A stretch of 64,000 nucleotides of DNA from Paraburkholderia sediminicola. GTDB lineage: Bacteria > Pseudomonadota > Gammaproteobacteria > Burkholderiales > Burkholderiaceae. Numbering within the stretch: the stretch's first letter is position 1; each line of letters opens with the position of its first letter. The stretch is taken from positions 124,001 to 188,000 of the forward strand of contig NZ_CADIKC010000010.1 in NCBI RefSeq assembly GCF_902859805.1, given 5' to 3'. The translations under genes were made by a program, and so were the position numbers. Positions 27,096 to 38,100 of the stretch are shown here, piece by piece. The notes under the pieces were generated by a model. The model saw only the letters and a program-made list of their open reading frames with translations. It was not told the DNA's origin and ran no database searches.

Positions 27096-27740
27096 TTATT
27101 GCGCCGGTTGCGGCTTGTTCGACAGCGCCAGTCGCAGCAGATCGGCGACCGTGTTGACGTTGAGCTTTTCCATGATGTTCGCGCGGTGCGCTTCAACCGT
27201 CTTGATGCTGATGCCGAGGTCGTCGGCGATCTGCTTGTTCAGGCGGCCGGCGATGATGCGCTCAAGCACCTGATGTTCACGCGCGGTCAGCTTGCCGAGA
27301 CGTTCTGCCGCAGCGCGTTGCTGCTGCACACTGGTGCTTTCGCTACGCGCCTTGTCGAGCATGCGCTCGACCAGCTTGCGCAATTCGGCTTCGTCGAACG
27401 GTTTTTCGATGAAGTCCATGGCGCCTTTTTTCATCGTCGACACAGCCATCGGCACGTCGCCGTGGCCCGTCACGAAGATGATCGGCAACGACGCGTTGTC
27501 GGCGATCAGGCGTTCCTGCAACTCGAGCCCGCTCATGCCGGACATCCGCACATCGAGAATCAGACAAGCGATCTGGCCCGGATGCGTATGCGGCTGCCAT
27601 GCGTCGATGAATTGCTCGGCGCTGGAGAAGCATTGCACGCGGTAGCCGTTCGCCTCCAGCAGCCAGCGCAGCGAATCTCGCACGGCCTCGTCGTCGTCGA
27701 CGACAAAGACAGTTTCCTGTGTGGTGACTGGGCTGTTCAT
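27096..27740 (-). CDS. FixJ/NarL-family response regulator
   Basis: The 214-residue regulator has an N-terminal receiver domain with acidic pocket DDDEA (15-19), Asp63 in LILDVRMSGMSG and Lys in EKPFDE. The C-terminal LuxR-type helix-turn-helix has the signature LTAREHQVLERIIAGRLNKQ followed by IADDLGISIKTVEAHRANIM. Receiver plus LuxR HTH with VEAHRANIMEKL is the FixJ/StyR/TodT class. It overlaps the sensor kinase gene upstream by 4 bp (ATGA), so translation is coupled. The targets are not visible; no nitrogen-fixation genes are nearby. Confidence 0.9.
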   Translation of the reverse strand: MNSPVTTQETVFVVDDDEAVRDSLRWLLEANGYRVQCFSSAEQFIDAWQPHTHPGQIACLILDVRMSGMSGLELQERLIADNASLPIIFVTGHGDVPMAVSTMKKGAMDFIEKPFDEAELRKLVERMLDKARSESTSVQQQRAAAERLGKLTAREHQVLERIIAGRLNKQIADDLGISIKTVEAHRANIMEKLNVNTVADLLRLALSNKPQPAQ

Positions 27741-30262
27741 AGCTCTCCCGTAACGGTTTGTGGTGTCGGCGCCTCTGACCCGCCGTTGCTCGGGCCGTCA
27801 GGCTCTCCAATAGGCAGACTGCAATGGAACGTGGCGCCTGTGATGTGGCCGTCAGATTCGACGTTGTTGACCACCCACAGACGGCCGCGGTGCGATTCGA
27901 TAATCGAACGGCAAATATTCAACCCCATGCCCATACCATCGGACTTGGTGCTGTAAAACGGTTCAAACAGACGCTCGGCTGTCGCTTCGTCGACTCCCGG
28001 TCCCTGGTCGACGACGCTGATGCAGACAAACCCGCTTTCCAGCCGCACGACGACGCGAATCACGGGGTCAACCGCATTCGGGCGCGCGTCGTGCATGGCC
28101 TCGACGCCGTTCTTCAGCAGGTTAACCAACACCTGCTCGATCAGCACCGGGTCGACGTAAATCACCGGCAGGCGCGAGCGCAAATCGGTCACGATGCGAA
28201 TCTTGCGCTTGCGCGCTTCGAGTTCGGCGAGACCCACGGCATCGGCGACGATATCGGCCACGCGCGTAGCCTGGCGTTTCGGCTCGCTGCGTTTAACGAA
28301 CTCGCGAATGCGCTTGATGATCATGCCAGCCCGCACTGCCTGTTGGGCGGTTTTCTCGAGCACAGGCAAGAGATTGTCAGGCGTCGTCCGACCGGATTTA
28401 ACCAGCGCTACGGTTCCAGAGCAATAGTTATTGATCGCGGCGAGCGGCTGATTCAGTTCGTGCGCGAGCGACGAGGCCATTTCGCCCATCGTCATCAGGC
28501 GGCTGGTGAACTGCAGCTTTTCGTCCTGCTGACGCGAGAGTTCCTGCGCCTGCTTGCGGGTGGTGATGTCAGTTGCGATCTGCATCTGCGCGAGGTGGCC
28601 GTCCACCCACTGGATGTACTGGCGGCGCACTTCGAACCATTTCTGGATGCTTTGCACGTAGACTTCCTGCGCGTCGGCAGTGCTTTCGGTCAACGCGGCG
28701 GCTGGCAGACCCGCGTATGCATCCACCATATCGATCGAATCGGACGACGCCTGTGCGCTATCGAACCCGCCGCCCGCCAATTCCAGATGACCGTCCGGGC
28801 GAATGCCGAAGAGATGCCGGTAGTAGCGGTTGGCGAACAGTAGCTCGGCTTCGTCGGCGGCCAGCACGGAGACGGCGGCGTCGAGGCTTTCGAGGACGGT
28901 TGTGAAGCGTTCGTGTGCGGCGGCGAGCTCTTCGCGTGCGCGTTTCGGTTCGGTGATGTCGGTCATCGACGACATCCAGCCGGTCTGGCGGCCCGAGCTG
29001 TCGATCAGCGGCGACACATAGAGGCGTGCATGGAAGAGCGATCCGTCCTTGCGGCGCACGCGCAATTCGAAGCCCGAAGAGGGCGCCTTGCCGCGCAGCG
29101 TCATGTCGAGCTGGCGTTGCATCTCAGGGTAGGCGTCGCGCGGCCAGTAAGCGAACGGCGCATTCTTGCCGACCAGATCGCTTTCATCCCAACCGGTCAT
29201 GCGGCAGAAGGCCGGATTAACGTGTGTGATGCGACCGTGCATGTCGAGCACGCGCATACCGATCAGCACCGAGTTTTCCATCGCGCGCCGGAAGAACGCT
29301 TCGGCGTAGAGCGCCTGCTGCGCCTCGAAACGTTGCCGTGTGTGTTTCCACAAGCTCCACAGACTCCACAACACGAAGCACGACAGGCCGGCTACCAGCC
29401 ACACCAGCGTGTTGTTGGTGAAGTTGGTCATCTGCGGGAACGCGTAGACGCGTACCGAGACGCCCTGGCCCGGCGGGTCGAGCGGCAGATCGTAAAACAT
29501 GTCACGCGGCAGGCGCGGGCGGGTCGACGTGGTGGTCAACTCGCGGTTGTTCACGTCGATGATCGAGATTTTGTATTTCGCCGACAACTCGGGCGGAATG
29601 TCGTGCTTCAGGATGCCTTCCACCGAGAACACGGCGGCAATCGTGCCGAGGAAATCGCGGTCGCGGTAGACCGGCGTCTGCAGCGTGATGTAGCCGTTGC
29701 CGAGGTCGTCGTAAATCAGCGGCGAGTACACCTGGCGGCGCGTATTGCGCGCCTCGTTGAAGGCGGCTTTGACGGCCTCGTCCATCTGCGCGTCGTTCGG
29801 CTTGGCGAGACGCTGGCCGAACACGGGAAGTGCGGTATTAGGCCAGCGCGGCTGCTGCAGGCTCGTGTACCAGTTCATGTAGAGGATCTCGGGATGCCCC
29901 TGCATGATGTCAGTGGTGGACACCTGGAATGAATGCGGATCGGCGTGGCCGGCGACGAGATCGCGGGCGAGGGCCTGAATCTGTTCCTGCGCGCCCGTCA
30001 TGGACAGGCGGATCTGCTGCTGCGCCCACGCGACGTTGCGGTAGAGCGTGTCTTCCTGTTGCTGCTGTTCGCGCCGGTTCAGGCTCCACAGAATCAGGCT
30101 CATGACGACCAGGAAAACCAGGATCGACAGCAGCGGCGTGAGCAAATAGGAGTTCGACCACCACGGTCCGTGGTGCCAGCGGGAGGACGGCGTCGAATCC
30201 GCCGGCGAACCAGCGGTGCGCGCCGAGCGAGCGAAAAGCCGTTCGGTCAACATGCGTGGCAT
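27737..30262 (-). CDS. PAS-domain membrane sensor histidine kinase (FixL/DctB-like)
   Basis: The 841-residue kinase (ATG at 30262) has a membrane segment near 40-62, a periplasmic sensing domain of about 220 residues, and a second membrane segment near 288-308. Two PAS domains follow: the first is AMENSVLIGMRVLDMHGRIT and contains NPAFCRMTGW; the second contains LFANRYYRHLFG. The kinase core carries His601 in SSLAHELNQPLAAINNY, the N-box LLKNGVEAM, and G boxes DQGPGVDE and GMGMGLNI. This HATPase class is that of FixL and DctB. The heme-contact histidine of FixL cannot be confirmed, so oxygen sensing should not be assumed. It is translationally coupled to its FixJ-like partner. Confidence 0.9.
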   Translation of the reverse strand: MPRMLTERLFARSARTAGSPADSTPSSRWHHGPWWSNSYLLTPLLSILVFLVVMSLILWSLNRREQQQQEDTLYRNVAWAQQQIRLSMTGAQEQIQALARDLVAGHADPHSFQVSTTDIMQGHPEILYMNWYTSLQQPRWPNTALPVFGQRLAKPNDAQMDEAVKAAFNEARNTRRQVYSPLIYDDLGNGYITLQTPVYRDRDFLGTIAAVFSVEGILKHDIPPELSAKYKISIIDVNNRELTTTSTRPRLPRDMFYDLPLDPPGQGVSVRVYAFPQMTNFTNNTLVWLVAGLSCFVLWSLWSLWKHTRQRFEAQQALYAEAFFRRAMENSVLIGMRVLDMHGRITHVNPAFCRMTGWDESDLVGKNAPFAYWPRDAYPEMQRQLDMTLRGKAPSSGFELRVRRKDGSLFHARLYVSPLIDSSGRQTGWMSSMTDITEPKRAREELAAAHERFTTVLESLDAAVSVLAADEAELLFANRYYRHLFGIRPDGHLELAGGGFDSAQASSDSIDMVDAYAGLPAAALTESTADAQEVYVQSIQKWFEVRRQYIQWVDGHLAQMQIATDITTRKQAQELSRQQDEKLQFTSRLMTMGEMASSLAHELNQPLAAINNYCSGTVALVKSGRTTPDNLLPVLEKTAQQAVRAGMIIKRIREFVKRSEPKRQATRVADIVADAVGLAELEARKRKIRIVTDLRSRLPVIYVDPVLIEQVLVNLLKNGVEAMHDARPNAVDPVIRVVVRLESGFVCISVVDQGPGVDEATAERLFEPFYSTKSDGMGMGLNICRSIIESHRGRLWVVNNVESDGHITGATFHCSLPIGEPDGPSNGGSEAPTPQTVTGEL

Positions 30263-30422
30263 TGTAGCGCAGCGGGTCACTAGCAAATGGCGCAAAAAAG
30301 CGCTGAAAGAACTGTTATTCGGCGCAAACTAGCCGACGTATCGGTCGATCGGCAGTCAAATCAGGTTGCGCCGCAACAATTTTCCGCATTATGAGAATCG
30401 ATCTCGTGATTCGAAATTTTTG

Positions 30423-30452
30423 TTGCGCAGACGTCGGGACCCCTTTTACAAT
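30423..30452 (+). promoter_or_regulatory. Candidate sigma-70 promoter of aceE
   Basis: TTGCGC (30423-30428) and TACAAT (30447-30452) are 18 bp apart, with transcription expected near 30459 and a leader of about 70 bases. A 13-bp palindrome, GTTGCG-C-CGCAAC at 30365-30377, lies about 50 bp upstream and could be a regulator site. No E. coli-type PdhR operator is visible. Confidence 0.4.
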
Positions 30453-30528
30453 CGGCCGAAGCTGCCGCGGCCGTGCTTCGTCCGCGTCGTCTGTTCAAAG
30501 AGCGTTCCTCTATATCCAGGAGACGAGC

Positions 30529-33225
<2,697 letters not shown>

Positions 33226-33311
33226 GGCATCATTCCCCGTGTGCCACGGCGTGCGCGCCTGCTCCTGATCGACAGGAGCGGGCGGCGTGCGCGGCCCAGG
33301 AGACACTAACA

Positions 33312-34970
33312 ATGAGTCAAGCGATCGAAGTCAAGGTGCCGGACATCGGCGATTACAAGGACATTCCTGTGATCGAGGTGCTGGTGAAGGCGGGTGACAC
33401 CGTCGAGAAAGAGCAATCGCTCGTTACGCTGGAATCCGACAAGGCGACCATGGACGTGCCGAGCTCGGCCGCCGGCGTCGTCAAGGAAGTGAAGGTCAAG
33501 GTTGGCGACAACGTGTCGGAAGGCTCGCTGATCGTCGTGCTGGAAGGCGCGGGCGCGGCTGCTGCCGCACCGGCTCCGGCGCCTGCTGCTGCACCGGCTC
33601 CCGCCGCGGCCCCGGCTGCTGCGCCTGCCCCGGCGCCCGCTGCCGGCGGCGGTGGTCTGCAGGAAGTCAAAGTGCCGGATATCGGCGACTACAAAGACAT
33701 TCCCGTGATCGAAGTCTCGGTGAAGGTCGGCGATCGCGTCGAGAAAGAGCAGTCGCTGGTGACGCTCGAATCCGACAAGGCGACCATGGACGTGCCGAGC
33801 TCGGCCGCCGGCGTCGTCAAGGAACTGAAGGTCAAGGTCGGCGATACCGTGTCGGAAGGCTCGGTAATCGTCGTGCTGGAAGCGGATGGCGCGGCGGCGA
33901 CCGCTGCGGCTGCCGCACCTGTGGCGAAGCAGGAAGCGCTCGAGAAGCCGTCGGATGCGCCGGTTGCTCCTTCGCCTGCTCCGGCTTCGCCGTCTGCGCT
34001 TGCCCAAGCGCCGCTGATTCAGGCGGGTGAGGGTGGCGCTCGCCGCGCGAGCCATGCTTCGCCGTCCGTGCGCAAGTTCGCGCGCGAGCTCGGCGTCGAC
34101 GTGACGCAGGTGCAGGGCACGGGTCCGAAGGGCCGTATTACGCAAGCGGACGTGACCGGCTTCATCAAGGGTGTGATGACGGGTCAACGCGCTGCGCCGG
34201 CAGGTGCTGCTGCGCCGGCTGCCGCGGGTGGCGGCGAATTGAATCTGCTGCCGTGGCCGAAGGTGGACTTCACCAAGTTCGGCCCGGTCGATCCGAAGCC
34301 GTTGTCGCGCATCAAGAAGATCTCGGGCGCGAATCTGCATCGCAACTGGGTCATGATTCCGCACGTCACGAACAACGATGAAGCCGACATCACCGATCTC
34401 GAAGCGCTGCGCGTGCAGTTGAACAAGGAAAACGAAAAGGCCGGCGTGAAGTTCACGATGCTGGCATTCGTGATCAAGGCGGTGGTTGCTGCCTTGAAGC
34501 AGTTCCCGACGTTCAATGCGAGTCTCGACGGCGACAATCTGGTGTTCAAGCAGTACTACCACATTGGGTTTGCTGCCGATACGCCGAACGGTCTGGTCGT
34601 TCCGGTGATTCGCGATGCCGACAAGAAGGGTTTGATCGATATCGCGAAGGAAATGACCGAGCTGTCGAAGGCTGCGCGTGACGGCAAGCTGAAGCCGGAT
34701 CAGATGCAAGGCGGCTGCTTCTCGATTTCTTCGCTGGGTGGGATTGGCGGGACGAACTTCACGCCGATTATCAATGCGCCGGAAGTCGCCATTCTCGGCT
34801 TGTCGCGTGGCGCGATGAAGCCGGTTTGGGATGGCAAGCAGTTTGTGCCGCGTCTGATTCTGCCGCTGTCGTTGTCGTATGACCATCGTGTGATCGATGG
34901 TGCTGCGGCGGCGCGGTTCAATGCGTATCTGGGTGCGATTCTTGCCGATTTTCGGCGTGTGATTCTTTGA
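33312..34970 (+). CDS. aceF: Pyruvate dehydrogenase E2, dihydrolipoyl acetyltransferase (two lipoyl domains)
   Basis: E2 carries the swinging lipoyl arms and transfers acetyl to CoA. The 552-residue protein has two lipoyl domains, with lipoyl-lysines K44 and K156 both in ESDKATMDVPSSAAGVVKE. They are joined by Ala/Pro linkers (about 78-115 and 193-235). A peripheral-subunit-binding domain follows, ASPSVRKFARELGVDVTQV. The catalytic core ends with the active-site His525 in YDHRVIDGAAAARF. The ribosome site CAGGAGAC precedes the ATG. It lies 86 bp after aceE. The two lipoyl domains share a 57-bp identical DNA stretch, 33432-33488 and 33768-33824. Confidence 0.97.
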   Translation: MSQAIEVKVPDIGDYKDIPVIEVLVKAGDTVEKEQSLVTLESDKATMDVPSSAAGVVKEVKVKVGDNVSEGSLIVVLEGAGAAAAAPAPAPAAAPAPAAAPAAAPAPAPAAGGGGLQEVKVPDIGDYKDIPVIEVSVKVGDRVEKEQSLVTLESDKATMDVPSSAAGVVKELKVKVGDTVSEGSVIVVLEADGAAATAAAAAPVAKQEALEKPSDAPVAPSPAPASPSALAQAPLIQAGEGGARRASHASPSVRKFARELGVDVTQVQGTGPKGRITQADVTGFIKGVMTGQRAAPAGAAAPAAAGGGELNLLPWPKVDFTKFGPVDPKPLSRIKKISGANLHRNWVMIPHVTNNDEADITDLEALRVQLNKENEKAGVKFTMLAFVIKAVVAALKQFPTFNASLDGDNLVFKQYYHIGFAADTPNGLVVPVIRDADKKGLIDIAKEMTELSKAARDGKLKPDQMQGGCFSISSLGGIGGTNFTPIINAPEVAILGLSRGAMKPVWDGKQFVPRLILPLSLSYDHRVIDGAAAARFNAYLGAILADFRRVIL

Positions 34971-35070
34971 TCGGGTGTTGCGCGGGGCGCTGTGTTTATC
35001 AGTTATCCGCGTTTCTCGCTGAACTTGCTTTCTTAGCGGTCTATTAGCGTTGCCCCTGTGCGGGGCGGCA

Positions 35071-35103
35071 CTTACTTTTCTTTGTCTTCCAAAGAAAAGT
35101 AAG
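35071..35103. repeat. Inverted-repeat element between aceF and lpdA
   Basis: CTTACTTTTCTTTG (35071-35084) is perfectly complementary to CAAAGAAAAGTAAG (35090-35103) across a 5-bp loop. It is preceded by a GGCGGCA-type GC stretch and followed by AAAGAAAGGCG. From memory, very similar AGAAAAGTAAG-centred palindromes recur in many intergenic regions of Burkholderia and Paraburkholderia, so this is probably a dispersed REP-like element. It sits in the only large gap (260 bp) of the aceE-aceF-lpdA set. Confidence 0.7.
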
Positions 35104-35230
35104 CAAAAGAAAGGCGCGTCCTTGGGCGGACAGCAAAGGAAGTTGCTGTCCAGGGCGTTGCCGGCTTTTAGGCAGTGGTTAAGCGTGTTTGCGCGTGCCT
35201 CACAACCGATCAATAAGAGAAGGGGACACT

Positions 35231-37006
35231 ATGAGTCTCGTCGAAGTAAAAGTGCCGGATATCGGTGACTTCAAGGACGTCGATGTCATCGAAGTCAACA
35301 TCAAACCGGGCGATGTCATCGAGAACGAGCAGGCGCTGATGACGCTCGAGTCCGATAAGGCCTCCATCGAAGTGCCGAGCGATACCGCCGGCACCGTCAA
35401 GGAAGTGCGCGTCAAAGCCGGCGACAAAGTCTCGCAAGGTACGCTCATCGCGCTAGTCGAGACGTCCGCAGACGCAGCACCGGCCAAGGCGCCTGAGAAA
35501 GCGCCCGCTCCGGCAGCAGCGCCTGCTCCGGCGCCTGCGCCTGCGTCCAAAGCGGCAGCGCCCGCGCCGCAGGCTGGTAGCTTCTCCGGCAGCGCCGATA
35601 TCGAGTGCGACATGCTCGTGCTCGGTTCGGGCCCCGGCGGTTATTCGGCTGCGTTCCGTTCGGCCGATCTCGGCATGAAGACCGTGCTCGTCGAACGTTA
35701 TTCCACGCTCGGCGGTGTCTGTCTGAACGTCGGCTGTATTCCGTCGAAGGCGTTGTTGCACACCGCCCTTGTTATCGACGAAGCGGAAGCGCTCGGCTCG
35801 CATGGCATCACGTTCGGCAAGCCGCAGATCGATCTCGACAAGCTGCGCGACTTCAAGTCGAGCGTCGTCAAGAAGCTCACCGGCGGTCTCGCCGGTATGG
35901 CCAAGATGCGCAAGGTCGAAGTCGTGACGGGTACCGGTTCGTTCGTCGATCCGTATCACATGGAAGTTCAGACCGAAGGCGGTAAGAAGGTCGTCAAGTT
36001 CAAGCAGGCGATCATCGCCGCCGGCTCGGAAGCGGTGAAGCTGCCGTTCATTCCGGAAGATCCGCGTGTGGTCGATTCGACCGGCGCGCTCGAACTGCGC
36101 CAGATTCCGCAACGCATGCTGGTGATCGGCGGCGGCATCATCGGTCTCGAAATGGCGACGGTCTACGCGACGCTCGGCGCCAAGATCGACGTGGTCGAAA
36201 TGCTCGACGGTCTGATGGCCGGCGCGGATCGCGATCTGGTCAAGGTCTGGGAGAAGTACAACAGCAAGCGTTTTGCCAACGTCATGCTGAAGACCAAAAC
36301 CACCGCGGCAGAAGCGAAAGACGACGGCATCTATGTGTCGTTCGAAGGCGAAAAGGCCCCGGCCGAAGCGCAACGCTATGACCTCGTGCTGGTCGCCGTC
36401 GGCCGTACGCCGAATGGCAAGAAGATCGGCGCGGACAAGGCTGGCGTGGCTGTAACGGATCGCGGCTTTATCGACGTCGACAAGCAGATGCGCACCAACG
36501 TGCCGCATATCTTCGCGATCGGCGATATCGTCGGTCAGCCGATGCTCGCGCACAAAGCTGTGCATGAAGCTCACGTCGCCGCTGAAGTGGCTCATGGCGA
36601 GAAAGCGTACTTCGATGCGCTGCAGATTCCGTCGGTGGCCTACACCGATCCGGAAGTGGCGTGGGCCGGCAAGACGGAAGACCAGTTGAAGGCCGAGGGC
36701 GTCAAGTACGGCAAGGCGGTGTTCCCGTGGGCAGCCTCGGGCCGCGCTATCGCCAACGGCCGCGACGAAGGCTTCACGAAGCTGCTGTTCGACGAAGAAA
36801 CGCATCGCGTGATCGGCGGCGGGATCGTCGGTCTGAACGCGGGCGACCTGATCAGCGAAGTGTGTCTCGCGGTCGAGATGGGTGCGGATGCAACGGATAT
36901 CGGTAAGACGATTCACCCGCACCCGACGCTCGGCGAATCGATCGGTATGGCCGCCGAGTTGTACGAAGGCGTCTGCACCGACTTGCCGCCGCAGAAAAAG
37001 AAGTAA
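35231..37006 (+). CDS. lpdA: Dihydrolipoamide dehydrogenase (E3) with N-terminal lipoyl domain
   Basis: E3 reoxidises dihydrolipoyl groups of the pyruvate dehydrogenase complex using FAD and NAD. The 591-residue protein is longer than typical E3 (about 475) because it has its own lipoyl domain at residues 1-75, with lipoyl-Lys43 in ESDKASIEVPSDTAG. An Ala/Pro linker follows (about 80-118). The FAD motif VLGSGPGGYSAAFRSADLG and redox disulfide C164-x4-C169 (GGVCLNVGCIPSKALLH) come next. The C-terminal HPHPTLGES provides the catalytic His. The ATG at 35231 has the ribosome site AAGGGGA. This E3 layout is known in Neisseria and Ralstonia relatives. Confidence 0.97.
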   Translation: MSLVEVKVPDIGDFKDVDVIEVNIKPGDVIENEQALMTLESDKASIEVPSDTAGTVKEVRVKAGDKVSQGTLIALVETSADAAPAKAPEKAPAPAAAPAPAPAPASKAAAPAPQAGSFSGSADIECDMLVLGSGPGGYSAAFRSADLGMKTVLVERYSTLGGVCLNVGCIPSKALLHTALVIDEAEALGSHGITFGKPQIDLDKLRDFKSSVVKKLTGGLAGMAKMRKVEVVTGTGSFVDPYHMEVQTEGGKKVVKFKQAIIAAGSEAVKLPFIPEDPRVVDSTGALELRQIPQRMLVIGGGIIGLEMATVYATLGAKIDVVEMLDGLMAGADRDLVKVWEKYNSKRFANVMLKTKTTAAEAKDDGIYVSFEGEKAPAEAQRYDLVLVAVGRTPNGKKIGADKAGVAVTDRGFIDVDKQMRTNVPHIFAIGDIVGQPMLAHKAVHEAHVAAEVAHGEKAYFDALQIPSVAYTDPEVAWAGKTEDQLKAEGVKYGKAVFPWAASGRAIANGRDEGFTKLLFDEETHRVIGGGIVGLNAGDLISEVCLAVEMGADATDIGKTIHPHPTLGESIGMAAELYEGVCTDLPPQKKK

Positions 37007-37051
37007 TGCTGCTGAACCCGTCTGCGTGCAGGCGGGTTCGAAGAATCAGAC

Positions 37052-37100
37052 GCACAAAAAAAACGGCGCGCCCCGCAAAGGGCGCGCCGTTTTTTTGTGC
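37052..37100 (+). terminator. Strong terminator after lpdA
   Basis: AACGGCGCGCC and GGCGCGCCGTT form a perfect GC-rich stem with a short loop, with an A-run before and a T-run (TTTTTTT) after. The complementarity extends through the A/T runs to GCAC / GTGC, giving about 20 paired bases. It may act in both directions. Confidence 0.9.
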
Positions 37101-37168
37101 AGCAAGCAGCGTAGAGCGTTTGTCGCGAAGCGACGCATGTAACATGCGCCGCGCGCCTCAGGCAGCGG

Positions 37169-37195
37169 GAAAAAAAATCCCGGCCTTTCGCCGGG
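37169..37195 (-). terminator. Terminator of the phasin gene
   Basis: Read on the minus strand, the stem GCCCGGC / GCCGGG is followed by ATTTTTTTT. It lies about 160 bp past the phasin stop codon. Confidence 0.75.
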
Positions 37196-37357
37196 CAAAC
37201 GATACGTTATTCAACGTATCGGAGCGTTCGTTCGGCCAGATGAAACCGTGTGAGCGGCAACGGCACGACGCTGTTGCTTGCACGCTGTGCTGCAATCGCG
37301 CCGGCCCTGCCGTGAGGCGGAGCCGGCGTGCAGCCTGAAACTTCGGCGGCTTGAAAC

Positions 37358-37930
37358 TTAGACTGCCTTCTTTGCCGAGCGCGATGCTTGTGCAGCGGCT
37401 TGCGATGCTGCCTTCGATGCGGCCGTTGCGGCTGCATTGAAGTTGCTTTCAGCGATTTCGACAGCTTGCTTGGTTGCCTTGTGGACCGTTTCGTACGTGG
37501 TGTTGGCGGCGGTGATTGCCGACTTCAGCACGGCGACAGCGGTTTCCGAACCGGCCGGGGCATTCTTCGCAACGTTTTCGACGAGCGACTGGACCTTGCG
37601 GTTTTGCTCTTCGAATTGGGCTTCTGCGACGCGGGTGAACTCACCTTGCGTTGCCGAAACGATCTCATACACGTGACGGCCGTACGACAGCGCCTTTTCA
37701 GCCACCGGCTGTGCGAGGCTAGCTTGCAGTGCCAGCAGTTCCTGCGCGTCTTTCACCGACAGTGCGCGTTGGGCATTTTCCTGGCTTTCCGCGAGCGTCG
37801 ATTTCACGACTTGCAGGTTCAGTTCAACCAGCTTTTCGACGCCTTCAAATGCTTTGGTCGTCAGGCCGAACAGCGTTTCAAAGTTGGCTTTCTGGGCTGC
37901 AGCGAATTGCTCAGGGGTCAGCAGAGTCAT
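37358..37930 (-). CDS. phaP: Phasin family protein (polyhydroxyalkanoate granule coat)
   Basis: The 190-residue protein coats intracellular polyhydroxyalkanoate granules and limits their size. It is an all-helical phasin of the phasin-2 type: MTLLTPEQFAAAQKANFETL, FGLTTKAFEGVEKLVELNLQ, and helices rich in Ala, Gln and Glu. It ends in a low-complexity Ala/Ser/Lys tail (about 165-190, AASKAASQAAAQASRSAKKA). It has a near-consensus promoter and two PhaR-like sites upstream. It is transcribed alone, with its own terminator. The PHA synthesis genes themselves are not in this window. Confidence 0.93.
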   Translation of the reverse strand: MTLLTPEQFAAAQKANFETLFGLTTKAFEGVEKLVELNLQVVKSTLAESQENAQRALSVKDAQELLALQASLAQPVAEKALSYGRHVYEIVSATQGEFTRVAEAQFEEQNRKVQSLVENVAKNAPAGSETAVAVLKSAITAANTTYETVHKATKQAVEIAESNFNAAATAASKAASQAAAQASRSAKKAV

Positions 37931-38021
37931 GGTTTACGCTCCTGGATCGCGGTCTGTCTGTGCGGACCGCATTGGGTTGGTGGCGAGACGCTCTCAGATC
38001 GTCTCCCCGGACCGCGATGTT

Positions 38022-38095
38022 TTGTGCATCGCAGCAATGGTTCCCATTTTAGGATGGTGTTAACGAATGTCAAGTGTTTTTTGTGCGTCGCACAA
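38022..38095 (-). promoter_or_regulatory. phaP promoter flanked by two PhaR-like operators
   Basis: On the minus strand, TTGACA (38068-38073) and TAAAAT (38046-38051) are 16 bp apart, so transcription should start near 38039. A perfect 15-bp palindrome, TTGTGCG-T-CGCACAA, lies at 38081-38095 just upstream of the -35 box. A related imperfect copy, TTGCTGCGATGCACAA, lies at 38022-38037, at the start of transcription. In Ralstonia eutropha the repressor PhaR also binds two sites, one upstream of -35 and one at the start of phaP. Binding here is inferred. Confidence 0.6.
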
Positions 38096-38100
38096 TGTTA

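Larger units (their letters stand above)
37007..37357. other. Convergent intergenic region between lpdA and phaP
   Basis: This 351-bp gap contains two terminators (listed separately) and no convincing gene. The tail part (37200-37357) contains no structure that I recognise. Confidence 0.5.

Noticed and set aside
33306..35213. Antisense open frame of 635 codons over aceF and the following gap
   Set aside because: Arg-rich repetitive composition is the reverse reading of Ala/Pro linkers in aceF.
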